From Salinisphaera sp. G21_0 (GTDB lineage: Bacteria; Pseudomonadota; Gammaproteobacteria; Pseudomonadales; Endozoicomonadaceae): a stretch of 53,177 nucleotides of DNA. Shown piece after piece: positions 1 through 7,792 of this stretch. Below the pieces are notes generated by a model that worked only from the letters and a program-made list of their open reading frames with translations, was not told the DNA's origin and searched no databases. Position numbers and translations under genes: made by a program. The DNA is taken from positions 1-53,177 of the forward strand of contig NZ_JAGHQW010000043.1 in assembly GCF_017744115.1 (NCBI RefSeq), given 5' to 3'. How positions within the stretch are numbered: position 1 is the stretch's first letter; each line of letters opens with the position of its first letter.

Positions 1-1
1 G

Positions 2-262
2 GCTGGAGACTATGCGCTGGAAGAATCGTTTTCGCCGCGCAGTCGGCAAGCTGGCTTCACTGAAGGCTTATGCAGAAAGCACCGGAAAATGCTGGGTTCA
101 TGGGATGTCTGTGAGCGGTGTTCTCTACCCTGCCTGATCAACGTATTTTCATTTACTTTAATGTGGCCAGAATTTTCTGAATTCTCTTTCTTATATTGCC
201 TTGACAATGTCTTCTATCTAGCTGTTGCTGAGTGCTTTTTATACGCTTCCTGTTTGGTATGA
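2..262 (+). other. Open frame entering from the left edge (doubtful)
   Basis: A reading frame is open from base 2 to a TGA at 260-262 with no start inside the window. A second frame, 3-137, is also open and rich in Arg and Lys. I recognise neither. The stretch may hold the 3' end of a gene or of a repeat that begins outside the window. The remaining bases to about 325 are AT-rich with nothing I can name. Confidence 0.15.
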
Positions 263-325
263 ATGAGAAATTCTTACAATGATCAATACTATCATTTAAA
301 AAATGAATAAATGACGTACTCTCTT

Positions 326-413
326 CACTTTTTAAAAAGTGGGTGTCCTTTTTATTCCATCCTTTTTATTCCAATTCCCGAAAGTGGGTGTCCTTTTTAT
401 TTTTTTTTTATTC
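326..413. repeat. REP-like repeat with paired GGACACCC boxes
   Basis: A perfect 16-bp palindrome (CACTTTTTAAAAAGTG, 326-341) overlaps the first of two direct copies of AAAGTGGGTGTCCTTTTTAT, at 336-355 and 381-400. Read on the minus strand these give the box AAAGGACACCCA. The same box (AATAAAGGACACCC) recurs at 53001-53015, just upstream of a Y1 transposase start, so these are probably REP-type sequences mobilised by that transposase class. The repeat adds two copies of the residues IKRTPTF to the end of the neighbouring transposase fragment. Confidence 0.5.
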
Positions 414-610
414 CATTCCGCGTTCCACAGGTCTGAATTTTTTCCATCGCCTGGCACAGGCACTCCTTTTGATACAGCATTTTTTCGCCAAGTGTACAGA
501 GTCACATCAGAGATACCAGTCTCAAGTACCAGCTGTGAAACAGGCACATTATTGGGTGGCATCATCTTCTGAATGATGGACTCTTTGAACTCTTCTGAAT
601 AGCGGGCCAT
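332..610 (-). pseudogene. Truncated IS3-type transposase OrfA (N-terminal stump)
   Basis: The first 65 or so residues look like the helix-turn-helix start of an IS3/IS2-like OrfA: MARYSEEFKESIIQK, then a recognition helix around ISDVTLYTWRK and a linker with GVPVPGDGKN. After about residue 67 similarity to a transposase stops, and the frame runs through the GGACACCC repeat array to give two copies of IKRTPTF. The DDE-carrying OrfB is absent. It is therefore a broken insertion sequence, cut by or next to a REP-like insertion. Its 5' terminus may lie near 640-680, where upstream non-coding sequence typical of an IS end begins, but I could not define an inverted repeat. Confidence 0.6.
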
Positions 611-710
611 TGATCATTCATTGGCCGCCCCCTTGTTCAGGTTTCTAAATTCGGGCGAGGCGACAACTATGCTGACACAGGGGGCTTTGGGAACTCTAAA
701 GTCGAGTAAC

Positions 711-777
711 GGAGAAACTTTAATAAAAAAGAGTGGTCTTAAGCTATAATTCAATATTTCAATAGTTCAATAGCTCA
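711..777 (+). promoter_or_regulatory. Leader shared with the gene at 39108
   Basis: The 67 bases before the ATG at 778 match the 59 bases before the ATG at 39108. They share, in order, GGAG(A/G)AACTTT, a run around AAAGAGTG(G/A)TCT, AAGCT(A/G)TAATTCAA and repeated TTCAATA units reaching to the start codon. The two downstream proteins differ in sequence but have the same architecture. A conserved 5' leader suggests shared transcription or translation control, or duplication of the cassette's 5' end. There is no ordinary Shine-Dalgarno directly before either ATG. Confidence 0.45.
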
Positions 778-1710
778 ATGAATAGACTTAACTTAGAATC
801 AAAGTTCATTTCTGTTGATTCCTGTCTACAGGATTCTGCAGAGACACCTTTTATACCACCTTGTTGCGCTACCAGTTTACAGCCAAGGATGGTCGGCTAT
901 TCTACGCAGATACTGGGTCCATTCAATCACGGATATTTAAATGAGTTAGTAATAAGTCAGAACACACCATCTTCTCCACGTTCGATTAATGATTTTTCAA
1001 TTTCTCAATTACCATCCACTGAAAACGAATTAGTGCCTCCTGAATTATCATCAGAAGACCTTGATGAAATTTTACGTTGTGATTCAGCCAGTGAATCTGT
1101 TGATAATGATTTTGCATCCACAGATTTAACCTCAACAAACTCTCAACAAATAGCTCAGCAATTACCCCAGGAAAATTCGTTAGCTGATTTTTCTCAGCGA
1201 TCATCACGTCCAATGGCTGTTGTTGGTCCGTTGAATAAAGACACACAAAAGAAAGCTATAACAAAAATTATTGAGTTTAAAGCACCTGAATTGTCCGGTT
1301 CTGGTGAACCCCTACACCCCACGCCCGTAGCAGCCCACGATCAGTCCAAGAAAGGGAAGGCTTCAGAACAGTCAGAGCAACGGAAGGCTTACCAGAAGAT
1401 TTACCAGAAAGCTTACCGTAAGTCCGAGAAAGGGAAAGCTTCCAGTCGAGCTTACGAACAGTCCGGGAAAGGGAAAGCTCGCAGACGAGCTTACGAACAG
1501 TCCGAGAAAGGGAAGGCTTCCCGGAAGGCTTACGGACAGTCCAAGAAGGGGAAGGCTGCCAAACGAGCTTGGGCACAGTCCGAGATAGGAAAGGCTTACC
1601 AGAATGCTTACCAAAAGGCTTTCAAAAGTTCCAGTGATGGAGAACAAGCAAAAGTCGCTGGTAAGCAAGCTGCAACCTTTATAATAGAATCAAATAAAGC
1701 AAAAAAATAA
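778..1710 (+). CDS. Lineage-specific protein with basic KGKA tandem repeats
   Basis: Not assigned to a known family. This 310-residue protein has two parts. Residues 1 to about 185 are Ser/Pro/Asp-rich and look disordered, with acidic stretches such as SSEDLDEIL. Residues about 185-300 are very basic and helical, with a 13-residue repeat of the form A(Y/W)xQSxKGKAxxx in about eight copies. There is no signal peptide or membrane segment. The architecture (acidic disordered head, basic repeat tail) and the 5' leader are shared with the gene at 39108. Such basic repeats could bind nucleic acid or act as a nuclear or nucleolar localisation region in a host, but that is inference. It sits between a transposase stump and a possible intron relic, in clearly accessory DNA. 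Confidence 0.65.
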   Translation: MNRLNLESKFISVDSCLQDSAETPFIPPCCATSLQPRMVGYSTQILGPFNHGYLNELVISQNTPSSPRSINDFSISQLPSTENELVPPELSSEDLDEILRCDSASESVDNDFASTDLTSTNSQQIAQQLPQENSLADFSQRSSRPMAVVGPLNKDTQKKAITKIIEFKAPELSGSGEPLHPTPVAAHDQSKKGKASEQSEQRKAYQKIYQKAYRKSEKGKASSRAYEQSGKGKARRRAYEQSEKGKASRKAYGQSKKGKAAKRAWAQSEIGKAYQNAYQKAFKSSSDGEQAKVAGKQAATFIIESNKAKK

Positions 1711-1792
1711 AATTTGGTTTCAACTTGAATTCAAGTCCATTTAGAAATCTCTTACTTACTTTTTTGCATTTTTATGATTTGCATAATGAGCA

Positions 1793-1873
1793 CCTAATCG
1801 TGATAGGGCAGAGCCTCACAACTCTGCTCCTCCCACATCACGAACCATACGGATCACGTGGCATCGCTCATAG
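1793..1873 (-). other. Possible relic of a group II intron 3' end
   Basis: Read on the minus strand, this stretch resembles domains V and VI of a bacterial group II intron: a GAGC start, a 3' strand with CCGTATGGTTC, a GTGGGAGG linker, then a hairpin with arms GCAGAG/CTCTGC (1808-1813 and 1822-1827), and a CCTATCACGAT end with an unpaired A near the 3' terminus. The domain V helix does not pair cleanly, and no maturase frame is nearby, so at best this is a decayed end fragment. The rest of the 1711-2113 gap is AT-rich and shows nothing else I can name. Confidence 0.3.
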
Positions 1874-2113
1874 TTTTTCATCGATAACCGGGAAGATGTG
1901 TACATAGCGATTATTGGCGGCAGGAGTGTCAGCTTAAAGCTCAGGCTAACCCAGGACTCAATAATTGAACAATTCAGTACATAGACCTACTGCTACTTTG
2001 TCTGCTCAATCAAATACAGTTTCTCATAACTTTCGATTTGAAGGTGGTCGTTAAAGGTGAATGAATGCCGCCAACAAAGTAACCATTTGAAAGGCGACGG
2101 GTATAGACTGGCT

Positions 2114-2824
2114 CTACACCAACCGACACCAGGATGGAAGCGGAGGGCGTTTGGCGGTCACATATTTTTTATTTTTTCCCAGCAGGTTTTTCCAATATGG
2201 TACATCAGCCTTCAGCCAATTGCCTTCTTCATGGGAAGGGGCTCTTAGCTCAATGCCCACTGCGGCCATCGTATCAAGCTTCATGTGCCAGAGTTCGGGG
2301 TAGTGTCTTGCGGGTGCACAGATACCGGCCCATGGATCAATAATTACGGCTTGGTCATTCCAATCGTTAAAATTATCGGGGAACACCCCCTCTACACTGG
2401 GCTTCTGGTCCATTACCACAAAGCAATGACTATTCGGCCAGAGGGAAACACGGTAGTAAATCAGTGGCCCGGGTTGTTGTGAAAGAAAATAACAAACAAG
2501 ATTGCTTTTTTCGCCACAGTTACCCGCCTTAACTTTTTTAACTTCTGAGATATATTCTTCGAAGTTGTATTTTTTTCTTTTCTGTCGTGATGCATGGATG
2601 ATGTCATTGACCTCATCTGCATCAGGTAGGCTGGGTGTCCAGGGTTTTATAGCACTTAAATGACCAACCCCAATATTACCAGAGCCTAAAGATGTATGGA
2701 CATTGGCAAAACGCAAAGCGGCTTGCGCAATGCTTGGTTGTTTGGGAGCTGCTCTGCTGGCCAACTCATGAACGTACCCGGATTGTACGAGGTTTTGGAG
2801 AGAAGCGGAACGCTGTAAGGGCAT
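2114..2824 (-). CDS. Putative papain/transglutaminase-fold enzyme (Cys-His-Asp)
   Basis: A 236-residue protein without a signal peptide. I start it at the ATG at 2824 because CAGGAG lies 8 bases upstream; a longer frame from a TTG at 2905 has no such site. The second half holds a plausible catalytic triad in the order usual for papain-like and transglutaminase-like folds: Cys103 in AGNCGEKS, His133 in NSHCFVVM and Asp163 in VIIDPWAG. The N-terminal 90 residues are of unknown fold and could be a translocation or binding region. Bacterial effectors such as OspI-type glutamine deamidases and C58 proteases use this triad, but I see no specific family match, so substrate and reaction are open. It stands alone between a degenerate region and a broken transporter gene. 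Confidence 0.55.
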   Translation of the reverse strand: MPLQRSASLQNLVQSGYVHELASRAAPKQPSIAQAALRFANVHTSLGSGNIGVGHLSAIKPWTPSLPDADEVNDIIHASRQKRKKYNFEEYISEVKKVKAGNCGEKSNLVCYFLSQQPGPLIYYRVSLWPNSHCFVVMDQKPSVEGVFPDNFNDWNDQAVIIDPWAGICAPARHYPELWHMKLDTMAAVGIELRAPSHEEGNWLKADVPYWKNLLGKNKKYVTAKRPPLPSWCRLV

Positions 2825-3030
2825 GGAAACGACTCCTGCTGGTTTTAGGACATCTGCAAGAAACAGGGGTGAAAAGCCATTCTCTAAACACAATCGGACT
2901 TTCAAGCAGTAAGAATACTACCTATCACTGTTAACCTTAGTTTTTTTGACTTGGTTTTCCCTCCTCACAGGACACAGTGCTAAGGGAAGCCGCATGGCAA
3001 AAGTGCCGGTTGCTTTAATCCGTTGTCATT

Positions 3031-3049
3031 CCGTACAGGGACTGTACGG
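3031..3049. repeat. Short perfect inverted repeat
   Basis: CCGTACAG and CTGTACGG form 8-bp arms around a 3-base loop. It lies in the 271-bp gap between the Cys-His-Asp gene and the dcu pseudogene. There is no T-run after it, so it is not an obvious terminator; it could be an operator or chance. The rest of the gap shows no gene. Confidence 0.3.
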
Positions 3050-3095
3050 TACCCATGTGGCAGGGTTAGGAGGCTGATCCACCTCCCTGAGAGAT

Positions 3096-3614
3096 GGGTC
3101 CTGTATGCTGGGTACTGGCCATTCGGTTTACTCGGTGATGCCGATCATTGGCGATATCGCCCTGAAGAACAAAATCCGACCTGAACGACCAATGGCTGCT
3201 GCATCTATTGCTTCTCAGCTGGCCATTACCGCCAGCCCGCTCTCCGCTGCTGTTGTTTACTATCTGACACAACTGAGTGGGATTGATGCCTATATCACCC
3301 TGGCATCGATTCTTGGTGTTTCTATTCCGTCTGGGAACCATTATTCTCTCCCTCTACAGTTATGCGCCGGGGTGTCGAGCTGGAAGACGACCCTGAATTC
3401 AAGCGTCGTATGGCTGATCCGATTACTCGCAGGCAAATTGAAGAAACCACAGCCACCAGCCTGGACGAAATTCTACCCCCATCGGCGCGTCACTCGGTCT
3501 ATCTCTATTGCCGCGATCGCCACCATTGTTCTGGTGGCCATGATGCCGGTAATCCGCACCATCGGTGAAAAAGCCATTAAAATGGATGCCATCATCCAAA
3601 TGATAAAGCGGCCT
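3096..3614 (+). pseudogene. Broken Dcu-type C4-dicarboxylate transporter
   Basis: Three pieces in two frames reconstruct a middle section of a DcuA/DcuB antiporter. From 3105 the frame reads GTGHSVYSVMPIIGDIALKN and IRPERPMAAASIASQ, both typical Dcu motifs. Near 3340 the homology moves to another frame (MRRGVELEDDPEFKRRM, from 3362). Near 3480 it returns to the first frame (SIAAIATIVLVAMMPVIR) and stops about 3612. The first ~85 residues and the last ~200 residues of a normal ~435-residue Dcu protein are missing. At least two frameshifts plus loss of both ends mean no functional transporter can be made. Anaerobic fumarate/succinate exchange would be the lost role. Confidence 0.75.
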
Positions 3615-3894
3615 CTTGGGTATTTCAGGTTCCAGAGTTCCTGTGCGACGGTATCCCTCCGTGCCGGTTTTCGTTTTTTGGGCGGCACGCCATCCAATCA
3701 AATGGCGGTCAAGATAAGAATCATTGTCATTTGTACCAACTTCAATAATTCGATGACTCAATGAATCACTTTAACAAATCAAATCATCTCAATCAGAAAC
3801 TACTCTCAAGTGGTTTGATGATACATGCACAATTAGTACAATACCTTTCCGGTTAACTGTTAACCACCTTACTCAGTGATAAGTAGCCATTTTT

Positions 3895-4455
3895 ATGCCA
3901 GAGCGAGATGACGAGCAAAGCTTTCAGGAAGCCATGAGGGATGTACGACCATTGGTTGGCAGAAAAGGCAACAAGACGCATTCTGGCATCCATCGCAAAA
4001 CGAATTCAGATATTCCGGAAAGCACTCTAAGGGCTCGCCGCAAAGCTGCCGAGCTGGACAAGCCATCCTCTGGTGCTGCACTCTCTGACGCCTGGATTGA
4101 GCCTGTCGATCCTGAACAGTTTATTGAATACTCTCAGCCCGGAATCCAGACCACAAGGCTCAGGCAACTGCGTCAGGGGATGATCCCGGTTCAGTTTCAA
4201 GTGGACCTGCATGGCTATAAGATTGATGAAGCCAGAGATCTTATCCATGAGTTCATTCAGGTTTCCCGCTACCGTGGGCTCACCTGTGTGCGCATCATTC
4301 ATGGTAAGTCTCACCGCAGCAAAGAACGACAATCGACGTTAAAGAGCCATACCAATCACTGGTTAAAACAGATACCGGATGTTCTGGCATTTTGTTCTGC
4401 CCCGCCTTCCGAAGGTGGCACCGGTTCTGTTCTGGTCCTGCTGAAGAGGAAATAA
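3895..4455 (+). CDS. smrA: Smr-domain endonuclease, SmrA type
   Basis: A 186-residue protein with the C-terminal Smr (small MutS-related) nuclease domain. Visible motifs are the entry FQEAMRDVRPL, VDLHGYKIDEA around residues 102-112, RIIHGKSHRSKE around 132-143 and SEGGTGSVLVLLKRK at the end. Length and the IHGK plus GGxG pattern match SmrA (E. coli YdaL, ~187 residues) better than SmrB, whose signature reads MHGHGKH. Smr domains cut nucleic acids; SmrB acts on mRNA at collided ribosomes, whereas the SmrA role is less clear. The first 90 residues are polar and probably flexible. It is a single gene, followed by a palindromic element rather than an operon partner. Confidence 0.82.
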   Translation: MPERDDEQSFQEAMRDVRPLVGRKGNKTHSGIHRKTNSDIPESTLRARRKAAELDKPSSGAALSDAWIEPVDPEQFIEYSQPGIQTTRLRQLRQGMIPVQFQVDLHGYKIDEARDLIHEFIQVSRYRGLTCVRIIHGKSHRSKERQSTLKSHTNHWLKQIPDVLAFCSAPPSEGGTGSVLVLLKRK

Positions 4456-4630
4456 ACCCTACCTGGCCACAGCAGAGAATCGGCAAAAATGCAGTATACC
4501 GTCCGATCACAGGCGTGATATTATGGTTGTCATCAGGTCAAAAATCTTCGTCCAAAATGCGTTGTATTTCACCTGGTCTTTACACAGCAACCTGCCACTA
4601 TTCGACCGAGCGTTACTGGCGCACTGGTCT

Positions 4631-4798
4631 CTAGGAGGCTGACCGAGAATAGTCTGCCCTACTGCGGTGGCAGAAAATTGGTCTAAAAAGTCGGAAATTT
4701 TTAGCAAATAGAACCACTATTCACTAAAAATTTCCGACTTTTTATCCTCAATTTTCTGCCATCCTCGCTACGGGCGCTATTCTCGGACAGCCTCCTAG
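4631..4798. mobile_element. 168-bp palindromic MITE-like element
   Basis: A near-complete inverted repeat with ends CTAGGAGGCTGACCGAGAAT (left, 4631-4650) and the same sequence with one change (T for A) on the opposite strand at the right end (4779-4798). Further in, GGCAGAAAATTG pairs with CAATTTTCTGCC and the innermost arms are perfect: 4685-4704 against 4724-4743. It codes for nothing and could fold into one long hairpin. End-only copies occur at 27636-27656 and 43834-43891. CTAG at both termini suggests a CTAG or TA target. The rest of the 4456-4879 gap shows no gene. Confidence 0.75.
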
Positions 4799-4879
4799 TC
4801 CCCCCCTGTCTTTTTTGCTGAAAAATAAACCACCATTCTGAGTGTTATTTAATTTGATCTCTTGATCGGGGGCATCCCT

Positions 4880-5275
4880 ATGTATTACTGGTTTATGCTG
4901 TTTCTGGCCATTATTACCGAGGTGGCCAGTACCTCCTTTATGAAAATCGCTTCAGGAAGCAACCCTGTTATGGGCTATACATTGATGGCTATCCTGATTT
5001 CCATTTCCTATTTTTTCCTGTCACAGGCAGTTCGAAAAATCCCCCTGGCCATTGCCTATACCATGTGGGAAGGACTCGGTCTCCTTCTGATCAGCATGAT
5101 GTCCTGGTATTTCTTTAACGAAACGTTCTCAGCCAATAAACTCATTGCCATGGCCTCTCTGCTGACCGGCATGGTGCTGATGAACCTGGGAGAGAAACTG
5201 GCGGAAAGACGGGAAAATAAAGAGCCACTGATTAACCAGAAGGAGCTGCAGCCATGTCAGACCATCTGCAACTGA
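4880..5275 (+). CDS. mdtJ: Spermidine export protein MdtJ (SMR family)
   Basis: A small multidrug resistance family protein of 131 residues with four predicted membrane helices. Diagnostic stretches are IITEVASTSFMKIA, with the family Glu in helix 1, and AIAYTMWEGLGLLLI, with the WEG signature of MdtJ-type subunits. I start at the ATG at 4880, which follows CGGGGGC; an upstream TTG is less likely. Its stop lies inside the next gene (22-bp overlap), the arrangement expected for the heterodimeric MdtJI pump of the inner membrane, which exports spermidine in E. coli. The C-terminus has an extra polar tail of about 20 residues. Translational coupling with mdtI is likely. Confidence 0.88.
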   Translation: MYYWFMLFLAIITEVASTSFMKIASGSNPVMGYTLMAILISISYFFLSQAVRKIPLAIAYTMWEGLGLLLISMMSWYFFNETFSANKLIAMASLLTGMVLMNLGEKLAERRENKEPLINQKELQPCQTICN

Positions 5276-5589
5276 TTGCTATTTTCTGGGTCGTTGCCGC
5301 TTCCAGCTGCGATATTATTGGCAATGTACTGACCAAGCTCTCCAACGGCTTCACAAGGAAGCGGTTTGCCGTGATGGTGATGGTCGTTCAGATTGCGGCC
5401 TTTGTTTTCCTGTCCTTTGCACTGGAAAGCATTGACCTTAGTGTTGCCTATGCACTGTGGGGAGCCCTGGGTATCATTGCCACTTCAATTATTGGCAGAA
5501 TGATGTTTGGGGAAAGTCTCCACCCGGTCAAAGTGCTGGGTATAGCGGTAACATTGGTTGCCATTGTTTTTCTTAAACTGTCAATCTGA
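5254..5589 (+). CDS. mdtI: Spermidine export protein MdtI (SMR family)
   Basis: The second subunit of the SMR pair: 111 residues and four hydrophobic helices. The helix-1 stretch AASSCDIIGNVLTKLSNGF carries the family acidic residue as Asp instead of the usual Glu. IDLSVAYALWGALGI matches the MdtI-type WG signature. The start codon lies 22 bases inside mdtJ, so both subunits are probably made from one message by coupled translation. Together they would form the inner-membrane polyamine exporter. A strong hairpin follows directly (5600-5628) and separates the pair from the convergent amidase gene. Confidence 0.88.
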   Translation: MSDHLQLIAIFWVVAASSCDIIGNVLTKLSNGFTRKRFAVMVMVVQIAAFVFLSFALESIDLSVAYALWGALGIIATSIIGRMMFGESLHPVKVLGIAVTLVAIVFLKLSI

Positions 5590-5599
5590 ACCCGACTAT

Positions 5600-5628
5600 T
5601 ACTGGCTCGCCAGAAAGACGAGCCAGTA
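5600..5628. terminator. Hairpin between convergent mdtI and amidase genes
   Basis: Perfect 10-bp arms TACTGGCTCG and CGAGCCAGTA flank a 9-base loop, between the mdtI stop and the end of the convergent amidase gene. There is no long T-run on either strand, but position and stability fit a bidirectional terminator or mRNA 3'-end stabiliser. Confidence 0.55.
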
Positions 5629-5640
5629 TACCAGCAGCCG

Positions 5641-7491
5641 CTAACTTTCCCGGTGCAGATAGTCACCAAAATAGATGTCCGGTTTTTTCATTCTAAGCTC
5701 ATTACGTTCCCGGGTTACATTTTCAAACTCTTTTGCCAACGGCATAAAATGGTAAAGGTTGCAGTCATCTTCCGAAGTACTCATCAGGGTCAGCCCGACG
5801 GGCATACCATGAACTTTATCATGGCCTACAGGCAGAGTAATGGCGGGCACATCAAGCAAGTTAGCCAGACTGGTGAGCTGACTCAACTGCAATGAACTCC
5901 GTAAGTCAGCCATACCGTATTGTTTTTCGCCCCTGATAATATCTCTGCTCACTTCAGGAATCGTGGGCATCAGAATCACATCAACGCCCCGATCTTTGAG
6001 TGATTTAAGGTGCTGTTTGAATTGCCCACGGTTTTCTCTGGCAACGCGCTTCATCCGATCAGTAAACGATTTGGCCAAATTCATATTCAGCTTGAGTTCC
6101 GGATCGGCCTGGCTCCGTTGATCATCGGATAACGCAGATGAATTAAAGGCTTGCAGTTCTTCAGAGCCAAACAGTACCACATGGGACAGAGCCAGTGACC
6201 TGGCATTCCCTGGAGAATTCTCAAGATCCATAAGATGGACTTCCTGCACATTTCTGGCCTTGCCATATTTACTCTGCCAGCAGCCAATGGCCTGTAGACA
6301 TTTTTCTGCAACGGCCGGATTGGCAATGCCCATGGCATCCAGATCAATCGCCACACCCAGCTTCTGGTAATCCAGACAGCGTTTATCCGGCCTGACACTG
6401 CTGGCCGCCAGAAACGCCTTGGCAATATCGACCACCTTGAGTCCTAAAATTCCTGACTTAACCATTGACTCCGGGTTATCTTTATAGGCTCCCCCTGTCT
6501 GATCAAGAAACGATTCAGCACGAACCTTTGCCTTGCCACACATCCCCCCGCCAATGCCCGTTGCTCCCGCGGGAATACGGACAGAACCACCACCATCACT
6601 ACCGATGGCTATGGGCACCAGACCACTGCTGACCGCGACGGCACCGCCAGAAGTGGAACCACCGGGAATTTTAGGTCGGCCATTTTTTCCCAGATAGGTA
6701 TTCGCCAAAGGACCATCTTTGGGATTGATACCACTGGCACCGGCACCCAGTGCATGCTGGGTGTTGGTTTGCAGCAGGCAGAATTCATCAGAAGCACCAA
6801 GGATATCGAGAAACCTTGTGGTTACCGCTTGCTTAACGCCCTCCCCTTTCATTCCATGGGTTGCTGTCACCCACTTTAAGTGAAATTCAGCCTTGACCGA
6901 AACGGGTATTTTATTATGTTGGAAATCACTGGCTTGCAACGGCTGCTCAAAAATACCCTGTTCGCTGATACACCCTCTCTGTGACTCTGATAGTTGATCT
7001 GATTGGCAGGCTTTTTTAATAGCATCTGAGATATTCTCAACATTAACGCCACACCAGTCAGACAATGGCTTATCCAGATGGCTATCAGGCTCCCGGTCAG
7101 GCTTGATTTCCGATAAAAATTGCAGATATTCAGTGTCGGTTATTGTCTCTTCATCACCAGCGGCCCGAGACGTAACAGCATTATCCGAACTCACCTGGTT
7201 TATCCCCTGATCATTGAAAGTCACTCTTTCGGGCATTGAATTCGATAATCCGGAAATAAACCGCATACCCGGTGTAGCGAATTCAAGACGAGACAGCGGT
7301 TCAAGAACATATTTCAGAAAAGGGCCTTTGTTTCTGTGGCCCGAAGGAACCAGATTCTCAGCCCGGCATTGAGGGTATTGTTTTATTGTGCGGTGGCAGA
7401 AGAACCCGGAGTCATTATCCTTTGATTGTGAACAGAACTCACATTCAAGAGCTGATAATTTTGACGCTGATAGTGCAGTTGACGCATCCAT
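5641..7491 (-). CDS. Amidase-signature hydrolase with ~190-residue N-terminal extension
   Basis: The C-terminal ~420 residues belong to the amidase signature family (Ser-cisSer-Lys hydrolases). Numbering from the ATG at 7491 (616 residues; a TTG at 7551 would add 20), the triad is Lys200 in IPVSVKAEF, cis-Ser281 in PGGSTSGGA and nucleophile Ser303 in SDGGGSVRIPA. The usual Lys-Asp pair is Lys-Ala here. Residues 1 to about 190 have no counterpart in standard amidases: Cys- and Ser-rich, no signal peptide, partly acidic. Amidases of this fold hydrolyse amides from urea derivatives to fatty acid amides, so the substrate cannot be told. The extension could be a secretion or targeting region. The gene converges on mdtJI. 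Confidence 0.72.
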   Translation of the reverse strand: MDASTALSASKLSALECEFCSQSKDNDSGFFCHRTIKQYPQCRAENLVPSGHRNKGPFLKYVLEPLSRLEFATPGMRFISGLSNSMPERVTFNDQGINQVSSDNAVTSRAAGDEETITDTEYLQFLSEIKPDREPDSHLDKPLSDWCGVNVENISDAIKKACQSDQLSESQRGCISEQGIFEQPLQASDFQHNKIPVSVKAEFHLKWVTATHGMKGEGVKQAVTTRFLDILGASDEFCLLQTNTQHALGAGASGINPKDGPLANTYLGKNGRPKIPGGSTSGGAVAVSSGLVPIAIGSDGGGSVRIPAGATGIGGGMCGKAKVRAESFLDQTGGAYKDNPESMVKSGILGLKVVDIAKAFLAASSVRPDKRCLDYQKLGVAIDLDAMGIANPAVAEKCLQAIGCWQSKYGKARNVQEVHLMDLENSPGNARSLALSHVVLFGSEELQAFNSSALSDDQRSQADPELKLNMNLAKSFTDRMKRVARENRGQFKQHLKSLKDRGVDVILMPTIPEVSRDIIRGEKQYGMADLRSSLQLSQLTSLANLLDVPAITLPVGHDKVHGMPVGLTLMSTSEDDCNLYHFMPLAKEFENVTRERNELRMKKPDIYFGDYLHRES

Positions 7492-7792
7492 TTTGACCCT
7501 TTGCCCCTTGCTCTGTATGTTTATGTGTGTGCCAGTCGAATTTTCTCGCAAAGGCTTGAACAGTGAGTTTAGACAGTAAACAGTAACATTAGTTCATTGA
7601 CAATATCCCCCTGAATTTGCCCTGTGAACTTTGAAAAAACATCATTGTCCAAGCGCGGGCTTTATCAAACTTATCGTCATACGACTATTTAAAAACAAGT
7701 ACCAGCTAACTAACCACTTTTGTCTTCATATGATTTTTATATTAAGCAATTACACCTTTTAACCACTGCTGATTTTCATTCGGGTACATACA
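7492..7792. other. Intergenic region with nothing recognised
   Basis: About 300 AT-rich bases between the divergent amidase gene and the glycosyltransferase-like gene. Promoters for both must lie here, but no operator, hairpin or small frame stands out. Confidence 0.4.

Noticed and set aside
10-207. 65-codon minus-strand frame at the left edge
   Set aside because: No start context and no recognised domain, and two plus-strand frames are also open there; coding strand cannot be decided.
3423-3761. 112-codon minus-strand frame over the dcu relic
   Set aside because: It overlaps recognisable Dcu residues on the plus strand and its own sequence matches no family I know.
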